In this document: in pieces, positions 29,077 to 37,813 of the stretch
Layout: every line of letters starts with the position of its first letter
Numbering within the stretch: the stretch's first letter is position 1
DNA from: Cryobacterium arcticum
Lineage (GTDB): Bacteria > Actinomycetota > Actinomycetes > Actinomycetales > Microbacteriaceae
NCBI RefSeq assembly: GCF_001679725.1
Contig: NZ_CP016282.1
Span: 744,001 to 808,000, forward strand
Reading direction: 5' to 3'
DNA length: 64,000 nucleotides
Notes under the pieces: model-generated
Databases searched by the model: none
Told to the model about the DNA's origin: nothing
What the model saw: only the letters and a program-made list of their open reading frames with translations
Translations under genes and position numbers: made by a program

Positions 29077-29607
29077 GGTCGAGCCTGTCGAGACCCCGCG
29101 AGCCGGCCTCCGAACCGCACCACACCCGTCCCGGACCCGGGTCTCGACAAGCTCGACCACCGAGGCGGGTGCGTCCCACAGGTCGATTCACCGGGTCTCG
29201 ACGAGCTCGACCAGCGAGGCGGGTGCGTCCCACAGGTCGAGTCACCCGGGTCTCGACAAGCTCGACCAGCGAGACGGGTGCGTCCCACAGACATCCCCGA
29301 CCGTGTCCCGGATTCCGCACCCCACGGTGGTCGAGCCTGTCGAGACCCCGCAAGCCGACCTCCGAACCGCACCACACCCGTCCCGTCACCAGGTCTCGAC
29401 AAGCTCGACCACCGAGGCGGGTGCGTCCCGCTGGTCGAGTCACCGGGTCTCGACAAGCTCGACCAGCGAGGCGGGTGCGTCCCACAGACATCCGCGACCG
29501 TGTCCCGGATTCCGCACCATACGGTGGTCGAGCCTGTCGAGACCCCGCAGGACGACCTCCGGACCGCACCACACCCGACCCGGCACCAGGCTTCGACGGG
29601 CTCGACC
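29077..29607. repeat. Array of nine REP-like palindromes in a 3-2-1 higher-order pattern
   Basis: The 19-bp element GGTCGAGCCTGTCGAGACC occurs in forward form at 29077, 29329 and 29526 and in reverse form (GGTCTCGACAAGCTCGACC or close variants) at 29140, 29194, 29249, 29392, 29446 and, degenerate, at 29589. Each forward copy is followed by three, then two, then one reverse copy. Intervening strings such as GCGAGGCGGGTGCGTCCCAC and CGAACCGCACCACACCCG also repeat. The stretch 29018-29665 holds nothing else I can support; reading frames through it are periodic artefacts. Confidence 0.88.
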
Positions 29608-29665
29608 AGCGATCGGGAACGACCTACTTTCGCCCGGAGACGAGGCGGGAGGGGGAGGGCGGTGG

Positions 29666-30520
29666 TCAGCGGTTGGGGAAGTCGTGGGGCAGGCCGGTGA
29701 GGACCGGGGCCAGGGTGTCGAGGCGGCCGCGCTCGAGCAGGTGGCCGGCGTACTCGCGGTTGCGGCGCACCTCGGCCACCCCGATGAGCAGGTACTCCGG
29801 CGGCACCGGGGGCAGGGGAGACACGAACGGTGCCACCTCAGCGGCCAGGGTCTCGGCCAGACGCACCCGGGTGGCTGGGGAGAGCTGATGTGCCTGCCGC
29901 AGGAACTGCGCCACCCGGCGGGAGAGACGGTCGGGCAGACGCGCGACGTCGACGGTTGCGGCCCAAGACTCCAGCACGGGCGGGATCACGAAGGTGGGCT
30001 CGCTGATCCGCGGTACCCGTTCGTGCTGGCTGTAGGTGCCGGCGAGCAAGTCGCCGAGCCGCTTTGAGCGGGAATTGAGGAGGGCGCAGGTGACCGCAAG
30101 GCCGCCGAAGGTGAGGAAGATCTCGATGACACCCATGAGCGCGCGGATGAACGAATGCCGCAGCCCGGTGGCCCCGCCGTCGTCGCGCACGATGCGCGCC
30201 CCGATCGCCCACCGGCCGAGCGAGCGGCCGTGCGACACGGTCTCCACGAGCATCGGCACGATCAGGAGCGAGAACACCAGCCCGGAAATCGCCAGTGCCT
30301 GAGCGAGGGCCTCGTCGATGCCATCGCCGAAGACGACGGACACGACCAGCGCCATGAGCAGGAAAAGCCCCACGTAGGCCACCCAGTCGATCATGGTGCC
30401 GGCGCCGCGCAGGAAGACGCTCGCCGGGCGAACGTCCAGGGCAACCGCCTCTCCGGTCACCAGCTCATGCTCGATCAGGGAATCTTCACCATGATCGGCC
30501 GCTTTCCAGGGCTCAGCCAT
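29666..30520 (-). CDS. RDD family membrane protein
   Basis: A 284-residue protein with an RDD domain: three hydrophobic segments (about 42-66, 76-97, 130-155) and the signature Arg and Asp residues in FLRGAGTMIDW and RSLGRWAIGARIVRDDGG, then SKRLGDLLAGTY. The C-terminal 110 residues are soluble and helical. RDD proteins are envelope proteins of uncertain, sometimes ion-transport, function. The gene is divergent from the SpoIIM-like gene with only 17 bp between start codons and belongs to the conserved actinobacterial RDD-SpoIIM-DUF58-MoxR set (compare mycobacterial Rv3692-Rv3695). Its 3' end lies 58 bp from the palindrome array. Confidence 0.88.
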   Translation of the reverse strand: MAEPWKAADHGEDSLIEHELVTGEAVALDVRPASVFLRGAGTMIDWVAYVGLFLLMALVVSVVFGDGIDEALAQALAISGLVFSLLIVPMLVETVSHGRSLGRWAIGARIVRDDGGATGLRHSFIRALMGVIEIFLTFGGLAVTCALLNSRSKRLGDLLAGTYSQHERVPRISEPTFVIPPVLESWAATVDVARLPDRLSRRVAQFLRQAHQLSPATRVRLAETLAAEVAPFVSPLPPVPPEYLLIGVAEVRRNREYAGHLLERGRLDTLAPVLTGLPHDFPNR

Positions 30521-30523
30521 GTC

Positions 30524-30529
30524 TACTAT
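30524..30529 (+). promoter_or_regulatory. -10 hexamer TACTAT for the SpoIIM-like gene, leaderless
   Basis: TACTAT sits in the 17-bp gap between two divergent start codons and ends 8 nt before ATG 30538, so the transcript must begin at or within a base or two of the start codon. Confidence 0.55.
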
Positions 30530-30537
30530 TGAACCAG

Positions 30538-31533
30538 ATGGATCTTGACGCGTATTCTGCGGCGCACCGCGCCGAGTGGGACCGCCTGGCCGCCCTCGGC
30601 CGCCGGCGGAGTCTCAGCGGTGCCCAGTCCGACGAGCTGATCCAGGGCTACCAGGCCGGGGCCACGCAACTGTCCGTGATCAAGACGTCCGCGGGGTCGA
30701 CGCTGCAGGGCGACCGACTGTCGGTGATCCTGTCCCGGGCCCGCTTGCGGTTCACTGGCGCCGGGACGAACGTGCTGTCCCAGCTGCCCCGGTTCTTCCT
30801 CGTGCAGCTGCCTGCCGCGCTGTACCGCCTGCGCTGGCTGACCCTGGCCGTCGCCGTGGTGACGGTGCTGGTCGCCACGCTCTACGCCGTCTGGGCGTTG
30901 AACAACCCGGCGGTCCTGGCCAACTTCGGCTCGCCCGCCGAACTCGAGCAACTGGCCAACCAGAGCTTCGTGTCGTACTACTTGGAGAATCCGGCGGCCT
31001 CGTTCGCCGGGCGGGTCTGGACCAACAACGCCTGGATCGCCGCGCAGTGTGTCGCCTTCGGCATCCTGGGCGTGTACGTGCCGTACATCGTCCTGCAGAA
31101 CGCCCAGAATCTCGGCGTCACCGCGGCCGTGATGTTCTCCTACGACCAGGCCGACACCTTCTTTCTGTACATCGCCCCGCACGGCCTGCTGGAGCTCACC
31201 GCGATCTTCGTGGCCGCGGCGGCCGGGCTGCGGATCTTCTGGGCTTGGATCGCCCCGGGCGCACGCACTCGCGGGCAGGCGCTGGCCGAGGATGCCCGCG
31301 CCCTGTTCACCGTGGCCGTCGGCCTGGTCTTCGTGCTGCTGGTCTCGGGGATCCTCGAGGGTTTCGTCACACCGGCACCCTGGCCGTGGCCGGTGAAGAT
31401 CGGCATCGGGGCTGCGGCGCTGCTCGCGTTCCTCGCCTACATGCTCGTGCTCGGCGGCAAAGCGACCCGCGCCGGCGAGACCGGGGACCTGGCCGAGTTC
31501 GAGGCCGGGAGCGCCCGGGTCTTCGCCGGCTGA
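30538..31533 (+). CDS. SpoIIM-like (DUF95) membrane protein
   Basis: A 331-residue integral membrane protein of the stage II sporulation protein M family: a soluble N-terminus of about 95 residues, then six or so helices from residue 100 onward, including GVTAAVMFSYDQADTFFLYIAPHG, whose central part is the family's conserved block. In non-sporulating actinobacteria the role is unknown, but the gene is constantly linked with RDD, DUF58 and MoxR genes, suggesting envelope assembly or a MoxR-assisted complex. ATG 30538 is chosen over a TTG 9 bp earlier because of the leaderless -10. It converges on DUF58 with 22 bp between stops. Confidence 0.88.
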   Translation: MDLDAYSAAHRAEWDRLAALGRRRSLSGAQSDELIQGYQAGATQLSVIKTSAGSTLQGDRLSVILSRARLRFTGAGTNVLSQLPRFFLVQLPAALYRLRWLTLAVAVVTVLVATLYAVWALNNPAVLANFGSPAELEQLANQSFVSYYLENPAASFAGRVWTNNAWIAAQCVAFGILGVYVPYIVLQNAQNLGVTAAVMFSYDQADTFFLYIAPHGLLELTAIFVAAAAGLRIFWAWIAPGARTRGQALAEDARALFTVAVGLVFVLLVSGILEGFVTPAPWPWPVKIGIGAAALLAFLAYMLVLGGKATRAGETGDLAEFEAGSARVFAG

Positions 31534-31555
31534 GCCCGGGGCGTAGCCAGGTCGG

Positions 31556-32863
31556 TCAGAGCCGGCCGGCGGCCTTGAGTGCGATGTACCGGTCGGCCAG
31601 TGCCGGCGGCAGCCGCTCCGGGGACCCGGTCACCACGTCTGCGCCGAGTTGCCGTACGGCGGCCTCGACGCGTGCGCCGTCGAGCATGGTGCGTTCGGCG
31701 GATGCCGCGCGGTACACCTCCTCGCGGGTGGCGCGGCTCTGCACGAGATCGACCACGCCGGGGTCGGTCACCGAGGCCACCAGCACGGTGTGCCGTTGGG
31801 TGAGCTGGCCGAGAACCGACAGCAGTCCCGTTGACGCACCGGGCGCATCCATCGGTGTGAGCAGCACCACGAGCGCGTGCTGGCCCGTGATCGCCCGGAT
31901 CTGACCGGGCAGCGCCGTCCAGTCCATCTCGATGAGCTCGGGTTCGATCAGCGCCATGCCGTCGACCATGCGGCTGAGCAGTTCGGCACCGGATGCGCCC
32001 TGCACCCGAGCCCGCACCCGGCGGTCCCAGGCGAGGAAATCGACCCGGTCGCCGGCCCGGGAGGCCAGCGCGGCGAGCAGCAGCGCCGCTTCGAACGCCG
32101 TGTCGAGGCGCGGTTCGTCGGCGACCCGGGCGGAGGAGGTGCGGCCGGTGTCGATCACGATGACGATGCGCCGGTCGCGCTCTGGGCGCCAGGTGCGCAC
32201 CACGACGTCGTTGCGGCGGGCCGTCGCGCGCCAGTCGATCGAGCGCACATCGTCGCCGCGCACATATTCGCGCAGCGAGTCGAATTCGGTGCCCTGACCG
32301 CGCACCAACACGCTCGTGCGGCCGTCCAGTTCCTTGAGCCGGGCGATGCGCGAGGGCAGGTGCTTGCGCGAGTGGAAGGGCGGCAGCACCCGGATGCGAG
32401 CGGGCGCCTGCAAGGTGGCCTGCCGGGACCAGAGCCCGAGCGGCCCGTGCGACCGCACGGTCACGTGCGAGGCCGTGCGCTCCCCACGCCGGTACGGCCG
32501 GAGGGTGAGCGCGATCCGTCGTCGTTCGCCGGTGGGCAGGGTCACGGGCGTGCGGTTGTTGCCCGCCCCGGCCGAGGGCTGCCAGGCGTCCCGAACGGTC
32601 CCGCGTAAGCGGCGGGGGCCCTCGTTGGTGAGGTACAGCTCGCTGGTCACCGCCTCGCCCAGGCGCACCCGGGCCGGAAGCACGCGGGTGAGCGTGAGCC
32701 GCCGCGGGGAGGCGGCCAGGCTGAGGTCGAGGCCGCCGAGCGCCACGGCGAGCAGCACCCAGCCGCCCAGGACCGCCAGGGCCAGCTCCGGCGTGGTGCC
32801 GAGCAGCACGATGGGCACGACGCCGAGGGCGACGAGGAGGACGAACCGGCCGGTCAGCGTCAT
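31556..32863 (-). CDS. DUF58 domain-containing protein
   Basis: A 435-residue protein with two N-terminal helices (about 6-20 and 24-46), a beta-rich region, and a C-terminal DUF58/von Willebrand A-like domain carrying the signature FDSLREYVRGDDVRSIDWRA. The later IVIVIDTGRTSS fits a degenerate MIDAS (DxSxS) site. DUF58 proteins are usually paired with MoxR ATPases, which are thought to act as chaperones loading metal or assembling complexes. Its ATG lies 3 bp after the MoxR stop, so both are co-translated. The five-gene minus-strand operon runs from the polytopic protein at 37 kb down to this gene. Confidence 0.9.
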   Translation of the reverse strand: MTLTGRFVLLVALGVVPIVLLGTTPELALAVLGGWVLLAVALGGLDLSLAASPRRLTLTRVLPARVRLGEAVTSELYLTNEGPRRLRGTVRDAWQPSAGAGNNRTPVTLPTGERRRIALTLRPYRRGERTASHVTVRSHGPLGLWSRQATLQAPARIRVLPPFHSRKHLPSRIARLKELDGRTSVLVRGQGTEFDSLREYVRGDDVRSIDWRATARRNDVVVRTWRPERDRRIVIVIDTGRTSSARVADEPRLDTAFEAALLLAALASRAGDRVDFLAWDRRVRARVQGASGAELLSRMVDGMALIEPELIEMDWTALPGQIRAITGQHALVVLLTPMDAPGASTGLLSVLGQLTQRHTVLVASVTDPGVVDLVQSRATREEVYRAASAERTMLDGARVEAAVRQLGADVVTGSPERLPPALADRYIALKAAGRL

Positions 32864-32866
32864 CGG

Positions 32867-33892
32867 TTAGATCGGAACCTGGACCTGCTGCAGCACGCCG
32901 TGCAGGATGGCGTCGACGGTGATGCCTTCCAGCTCGGCCTCGGGGCGCAGCTGGATGCGGTGCCGCCAGACCGGCAGGACCATCGCCTGGACATGGTCGG
33001 GCGTGATCGACGCATAGCCGCTCAGCCAGGCCCAGGCCTTGGCGCTGGCGAGCAGCGCCGTGGTGCCGCGGGGGCTCACGCCCAGCTTGGCCGAGGGGCT
33101 CTGCCGGGTGGCCCTGGCCAGGTCGACGATGTAGGCGAGCACATCCGGGCTGGCGCCGACGGCGGCGACGGATGCCTGCGCGGCGGCCAGGTCGGCCGCG
33201 CCGAGCACCGGGGTGACCCCGGCCGCGGTCAGGTCGCGCGGGCTGAACCCGGTTGCGTGCCGGCGCAGGACCTCGAGCTCCACGTCCCGCTCGGGGATAT
33301 CGAGCACGAGCTTGAGCAGGAACCGGTCCAGCTGCGCTTCGGGCAGCGTGTAGGTGCCCTCGTATTCGATCGGGTTCATGGTCGCCGCGACGATGAAGGG
33401 CTCTGGCAGGGCCAGGGAGAGCCCGTCCACGCTCACCTGGCGTTCCTCCATGGCCTCCAACAGCGCGGACTGCGTCTTCGGCGGCGTGCGGTTGATCTCG
33501 TCGGCGAGCAGGATGTTCGTGAACACCGGCCCGTTGCGGAACTCGAACTCGCCGGCCTTCGCGTCGTAGATGAGCGAGCCCGTGACATCGCCGGGCATCA
33601 GGTCGGGGGTGAACTGCACCCGCTTGGTGTCCAGGCTCAGCGCGTGGCTGAGCGAGCGCACCAGCAACGTCTTGGCGACTCCGGGAACACCCTCGAGGAG
33701 CACATGCCCGCGGGCCAGCAGGGCGATGATCAGGCCGGTGACCGCGCCGTCCTGACCGACGACGGCCTTGCCGACCTCGGTACGCACCTGGGCCAGGGCC
33801 CGGCGCAGCTCATCGACCGGGGTGGCGGCGTCTGGTACGGGCACCTCGGCCGGCGGGGAGGTCTCGGCGGATGTCGCGGCGTGACTGGTCAT
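32867..33892 (-). CDS. moxR: MoxR-family AAA+ ATPase
   Basis: A 341-residue cytosolic AAA+ ATPase with Walker A GVPGVAKT (68-75), Walker B in ILLADEINR, the MoxR-typical PPKTQSALLEAMEE following it, sensor 1 in ATMNPIEYEGTY, and a helical lid. MoxR ATPases pair with vWA-domain partners, here the DUF58 protein, to mature or assemble enzymes or envelope complexes. An N-terminal extension of about 25 Pro/Ala-rich residues is not conserved. Its ATG overlaps the DUF4350 stop by ATGA. No dedicated promoter is visible, consistent with one operon. Confidence 0.93.
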   Translation of the reverse strand: MTSHAATSAETSPPAEVPVPDAATPVDELRRALAQVRTEVGKAVVGQDGAVTGLIIALLARGHVLLEGVPGVAKTLLVRSLSHALSLDTKRVQFTPDLMPGDVTGSLIYDAKAGEFEFRNGPVFTNILLADEINRTPPKTQSALLEAMEERQVSVDGLSLALPEPFIVAATMNPIEYEGTYTLPEAQLDRFLLKLVLDIPERDVELEVLRRHATGFSPRDLTAAGVTPVLGAADLAAAQASVAAVGASPDVLAYIVDLARATRQSPSAKLGVSPRGTTALLASAKAWAWLSGYASITPDHVQAMVLPVWRHRIQLRPEAELEGITVDAILHGVLQQVQVPI

Positions 33893-35142
33893 GGTTCCAT
33901 TCTTCCGGTTGACGGGGGAGAGTCTGGGGCGGAGCCGGGCGGGCGCACGGCCCGGATGGTGGCTGCCTCGAGTTCGGCGACGGCATCAGACAGGCGCATC
34001 AGGGCCGCGTCGGTGGCCGGCACGTCGCCGACGAGCAGCGTGTGCACGCCGACGGGGTCGCGGCCGGTGAGCGCGGCAACCGTGCGCACCACGTCGTCCA
34101 GCGCCGCGGTGCGCGGCAGACCGGCGGCCCGGGCCATGCGCGTGACGGCACCGATACGGATCGCGTCGATCGCCCGCAGCCGTGCGTTGCCCCGGGCGTA
34201 GAGCCGGGCGCGGCCCTCCATGGTCTCGCTGGCGCGCACCACCACGGGCAGGTCTTCGGCGACGAGGGGGCCGAAACGGCGGCCCCGCCACACCATGGCC
34301 GTAATCGCCACGACGAACAGGAGCACCATCACCGGCGTCACCCACCCGGGAGTCAGATCGCCGAGCGACGGCGGCCCGGTGGCGGCGACGTCACCGATCG
34401 TCGGCAGGTACCAGACCAGGGTGTCGTCCTGGCCGAGCAGGCTCAGGGCCAGCGCGGCGTTACCGAAGGTGGCGATCTCATCGTTGGCGAACACCGACGT
34501 GTCGGCGACCAGCGTGAGGGTGCGGCCATCCGTGACCCGTTCGACGACGGAGAACGTGGAGCCGTCGCCGGGGAAACAGCCCGTGTAGCCGACGCTGCCC
34601 GCCGGCAGGCCCAACGTCTTGCCGCCGGGGGAGATGCTGCCGGCACGCTCCGCGGCCGGGAGCTCGCACTGGGCGGTGAGCTTGTCCGCGGTGGAGACAC
34701 CGCCGAATCCCACCTCGGGGGCCAACACCTGCAAGAGCCGGAAATCGGGGTCGGCCACGACGGTGTGCGGGGCCAGCGTGCCCAGTTCGGTGAGTCGGTC
34801 GGCGGTGAGATATCCGGATGCGTCGGAGACGAACACGGTCGCCGTCGGGTCGGCGTCGACCGCTGCGGCGGCCTCGTCGAGGGTGTCGACCGGCAGCACG
34901 GTGACCCCCTGCTGACGCAGCACCTCGACGACGGCCATACCGCCACCCGGGTTCGGGCTGTCCGCGGCGAGCGGGGGACCACTGGTGCCGGCGACCCCGG
35001 TGATGACGAAGGCGATGACGGCGACAAGCAGTGCGCCGAGCCCGGCCACCACCCAGAACACCGATCGACGCAGCGCGGCGCGCACTGTGGGCGTGCTCGA
35101 GGCCGGCGCGGCCGGCCGGGCCGGCGCGACGGGGCCGCTCAC
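33889..35142 (-). CDS. DUF4350 domain-containing membrane protein
   Basis: A 417-residue protein with an N-terminal helix (about 27-50), an extracytoplasmic DUF4350 domain (about 55-235) of class I glutamine amidotransferase-like fold beginning SPNPGGGMAVVEVLRQQGV, a second helix near 262-282, and a cytosolic C-terminal domain. The topology places the sensing domain outside the membrane. It overlaps DUF4129 upstream by GTGA and MoxR downstream by ATGA. In mycobacteria the equivalent gene (Rv3691) also neighbours moxR2. A binding role for a small ligand or partner is plausible but not shown. Confidence 0.85.
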   Translation of the reverse strand: MSGPVAPARPAAPASSTPTVRAALRRSVFWVVAGLGALLVAVIAFVITGVAGTSGPPLAADSPNPGGGMAVVEVLRQQGVTVLPVDTLDEAAAAVDADPTATVFVSDASGYLTADRLTELGTLAPHTVVADPDFRLLQVLAPEVGFGGVSTADKLTAQCELPAAERAGSISPGGKTLGLPAGSVGYTGCFPGDGSTFSVVERVTDGRTLTLVADTSVFANDEIATFGNAALALSLLGQDDTLVWYLPTIGDVAATGPPSLGDLTPGWVTPVMVLLFVVAITAMVWRGRRFGPLVAEDLPVVVRASETMEGRARLYARGNARLRAIDAIRIGAVTRMARAAGLPRTAALDDVVRTVAALTGRDPVGVHTLLVGDVPATDAALMRLSDAVAELEAATIRAVRPPGSAPDSPPSTGRMEP

Positions 35143-35807
35143 GGCGCCACCGGCGTCGGTGCCGTCAGCCGGGGGCGGGCGGCCACGAGGGCGGCGTCGA
35201 GGGCGAGCAGCGCCCGATAACCGGCTTCGGTGCCCGTGCCGCCCAGGTAGCGCACGCTCTCGAACACTGTCGCGCCCTCTCGCAACCTGTCGCGTTCCGC
35301 CGGGAAGGCCTCCGCGGCCAGCTCGGCGACGCTGTGTGCGGTGGTGCCCGGCGTGGGCCGGAGAATCGTGCGTTCGGCCAGGGATTGGGCGATCGCCCGG
35401 AACTGCTCCGCACTGGCCAGGGACCAGTCACCGGCACCGGCGGCGGCCTGCGCGGCGCGGCGCATCTGGTCGGCGCTCCGGCGGTCGTCGGCGGCGAAGA
35501 GCCCGGCGGCGCGCTGGCGGCGCCGTTCCCGCCGGGGCAGTCCGAAGATCAGCACCGCCGCAACGAGAACGGCGATGCCCACGAGGGCGCCGACCACGGG
35601 GATCCAGGCGCTGCTGCCGTCACCGGTGAAGGAGAGCGAGGAGAGCCAGTCGAGGATCGCCTGGCTCAGCCGGTCGAACCAGGTCGGCTGGGCCGCCTGG
35701 TACGGAGCCTTGGCAAGCTCGTCCCGCAGCCACTGCTGCGCCTCGGGCGCGTCGGGATCCACCGGGATCCCGAGCCACGCCAGTCCACGCCCCCACACCA
35801 CGATCAT
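35139..35807 (-). CDS. DUF4129 domain-containing membrane protein
   Basis: A 222-residue protein with one central helix (about residues 65-85) and a C-terminal cytosolic DUF4129 domain of about 110 residues carrying the conserved RAGLFAADD- and YLGGTGTEAGYRALLALD-like features. DUF4129 often occurs with transglutaminase-like, DUF58 and MoxR proteins. An N-terminal amphipathic part (PTWFDRLSQAILDWL) probably lies outside the membrane. It overlaps the genes on both sides by four bases, so the whole set is translated as a chain. No catalytic residues are visible. Confidence 0.83.
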   Translation of the reverse strand: MIVVWGRGLAWLGIPVDPDAPEAQQWLRDELAKAPYQAAQPTWFDRLSQAILDWLSSLSFTGDGSSAWIPVVGALVGIAVLVAAVLIFGLPRRERRRQRAAGLFAADDRRSADQMRRAAQAAAGAGDWSLASAEQFRAIAQSLAERTILRPTPGTTAHSVAELAAEAFPAERDRLREGATVFESVRYLGGTGTEAGYRALLALDAALVAARPRLTAPTPVAP

Positions 35808-36991
35808 GCCCAGGGCGCCCCCGGGCCGGCAGGGGGCACGTCGGCTGCGGGCGTACCCTGGGCCGGCACGAGATACGGGTCCGCGCGGTCACCGGGAACC
35901 GCTTCGACGAAACGCTGCAGCTCGAGGTCGAGCCCTTCCTTGCGCATCCGCAGGTCGATGTAGACCAGGGCGACGGCGGCCGACTGCACGACGGCCGTCA
36001 CCGCGCCGATCACGGCGGCGATCAGGATCGTGAGGATGTAGAGCAGCGCCGCCGGGATGTAGGCCTCGAAGGCGGCAGTCGGGTCGATCAGGCTGGTGAC
36101 CACGCTGAACAGCAGCGTCAACGGAGTTGTGACGATCTGCGCGATGACGTTCACGATCACGGCGATGAGCAGCAGCACGCCCAGGGTGCGCCAGAAGAAA
36201 CCGGTGGTGAGCGACCATGAGCGTCGGATGGCACGTCGGATGCCCAGTCGCTCCAGCACGATCAGGCTCGGCACGATGGCCGTCTTGGTGCCCACCCACG
36301 CGGCGGCGGCGAGCAGGGCGAGCCCACCGAAGACCCCGATGACCACGGCCAGGGCGATCCAGGCCCCGCCGAGCAGCGCGCAGACGAAGACCAGGCCGCC
36401 GACCAGGAGGACCCCGACCAGCAGCGCCGCGCCCAGGAGCACGGTCCAGCCCACCAGAGGCCATACCCGCCGGCCGATCTGGCGCCACAGCGCCGTCAGC
36501 CGGAGTTTCTCGCCGAGCGTGGCCCGGGCGACCTCGAGCACGATGACGCCCTGCAGCAACGCCGACGCCACGATGGACAGGGCGATCGGCACGAGGGCGG
36601 ACAGCACGATCGCCAGGACCGCGCCGGCCTCGACGGCATCCTGTTCGTCGGCGGGTGCGGCGTCGACCCGGCCGAATGCGATCCAGGTGACCACGCCCAC
36701 GACCAGGAGGGTCACCAGCACGGTGATGCCCTGCACCAGCAGGGCACTGCCGAAGGTGGCCTTCGGGTTGCGGCGCAACACCTGGAACGGGGCGCCGAGC
36801 AGCGTGCCGAAGCCCAGCGGCCGCAGCGGGATGAGGCCCGGCTTCGGCGGCGGGGTCCAGGCCGGCGGCGCGGTGTTGGCCCACTGTCCACCGGGTGGCG
36901 GCGGGTATCCGGGCTGCCCGCCAGGGCCGTACGCGCCGTAGCGCGGTACGTCCGGAGTGTTCGTCGGGGGGTGCCAGTCGGGGTCCGTCAC
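35804..36991 (-). CDS. Polytopic membrane protein (glycerophosphodiester phosphodiesterase membrane-domain family)
   Basis: A 395-residue protein with a Pro/Gly/Tyr-rich cytosolic N-terminus (about 1-50) and six to seven helices (from about 75 to 345), matching the membrane domain that precedes some glycerophosphodiester phosphodiesterases but without the catalytic domain. The sequence GTLLGAPFQVLRRNPKATFG opens the domain. GTG 36991 is chosen because the conserved N-terminus begins there; GGAGG sits almost against it, which is too close for a good Shine-Dalgarno. It heads the minus-strand operon and is divergent from mtrA with 133 bp between. Its function is unknown; a scaffold or transport role is possible. 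Confidence 0.75.
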   Translation of the reverse strand: MTDPDWHPPTNTPDVPRYGAYGPGGQPGYPPPPGGQWANTAPPAWTPPPKPGLIPLRPLGFGTLLGAPFQVLRRNPKATFGSALLVQGITVLVTLLVVGVVTWIAFGRVDAAPADEQDAVEAGAVLAIVLSALVPIALSIVASALLQGVIVLEVARATLGEKLRLTALWRQIGRRVWPLVGWTVLLGAALLVGVLLVGGLVFVCALLGGAWIALAVVIGVFGGLALLAAAAWVGTKTAIVPSLIVLERLGIRRAIRRSWSLTTGFFWRTLGVLLLIAVIVNVIAQIVTTPLTLLFSVVTSLIDPTAAFEAYIPAALLYILTILIAAVIGAVTAVVQSAAVALVYIDLRMRKEGLDLELQRFVEAVPGDRADPYLVPAQGTPAADVPPAGPGAPWA

Positions 36992-37096
36992 GCCTCCATG
37001 CTGGCATACCCTGGCGCCGCGCGGGTGCCTGTCAGAAATCTCAGGGCCGCGTCGACTACTCTTGTGCCAGAGATTGCCCGCGTTGTGCGCGTAATT

Positions 37097-37111
37097 GCCC
37101 GGTGACCGGGC
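37097..37111 (+). other. Short hairpin in the mtrA leader
   Basis: GCCCGG-TGA-CCGGGC gives a 6-bp stem 13 nt before the mtrA ATG. It could affect translation or be a protein-binding site. No canonical Shine-Dalgarno separates it from the start. Confidence 0.3.
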
Positions 37112-37124
37112 GGAAAACGGATGT

Positions 37125-37805
37125 ATGAACTCACGCATTTTGGTTGTCGACGATGACCCCGCACTGGCTGAGATGATCGGCATCGTGCTGCAGGGCGAAG
37201 GCTTCGAGCCGCATTTCTGCGCGGACGGCTCGTTGGCGCTCGACGCGTTCCACAGCGTCGCCCCCGACCTCGTGCTCCTGGACCTGATGCTGCCGGGTCT
37301 GGACGGCATCGAGGTCTGCACGCTCATCCGCGCCGAATCCGGTACCCCCATCATCATGCTCACGGCCAAGTCCGATACGACGGATGTGGTCAAGGGCCTG
37401 GAGTCGGGCGCAGACGACTACATGGTCAAACCGTTCAACCCCAAGGAACTGGTCGCCCGGATCCGCACGAGACTCCGCCCCGTTCCCGCGGAGGCGCCCG
37501 CGAGCCTGCAGATCGGCGACCTCATCGTGGATGCCGCCGGTCACGAGGTCAAGCGTGGTGACCAGAGCATCAACCTCACCCCGCTGGAGTTCGATCTGCT
37601 GCTGGCCCTGGCCTCCAAGCCGCAACAGGTCTTCACCCGCGAGATGTTGCTCGAGCAGGTGTGGGGCTACCACTACAAGGCCGATACCCGGCTGGTGAAC
37701 GTGCACGTGCAGCGGCTGCGCGCCAAGGTCGAAGACGATCCGGACAACCCGCGCATCGTGATGACCGTGCGCGGTGTCGGCTACCGGGCCGGCGCGGCCG
37801 GCTAG
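37125..37805 (+). CDS. mtrA: Response regulator MtrA
   Basis: A 226-residue OmpR-type regulator. Receiver: acidic pocket D9-D11, phospho-acceptor D53 in LLDLMLPGLDG, lysine in YMVKPFNP; C-terminal winged helix with the very conserved WGYHYKADTRLVNVHVQRLR and VRGVGYRAG ending. MtrA is the conserved, often essential actinobacterial regulator of cell division, wall metabolism and osmoprotection. ATG 37125 gives the standard N-terminus MNSRILVVDDDP; the preceding in-frame codons are leader. The kinase gene starts 8 bp after its stop, followed by lpqB, the canonical mtrAB-lpqB order. It is divergent from the DUF58/MoxR operon. Confidence 0.96.
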   Translation: MNSRILVVDDDPALAEMIGIVLQGEGFEPHFCADGSLALDAFHSVAPDLVLLDLMLPGLDGIEVCTLIRAESGTPIIMLTAKSDTTDVVKGLESGADDYMVKPFNPKELVARIRTRLRPVPAEAPASLQIGDLIVDAAGHEVKRGDQSINLTPLEFDLLLALASKPQQVFTREMLLEQVWGYHYKADTRLVNVHVQRLRAKVEDDPDNPRIVMTVRGVGYRAGAAG

Positions 37806-37813
37806 GTCCCGCG

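Noticed and set aside
29077..29607. Possible CRISPR array
   Set aside because: Repeats alternate in orientation, spacers are themselves repeated, and no cas gene is present.
29002..30067. Overlapping reading frames of 160-250 codons across the palindrome array
   Set aside because: The translations are periodic (SRPG, TSSTSE-type repeats) and simply mirror the DNA repeats.
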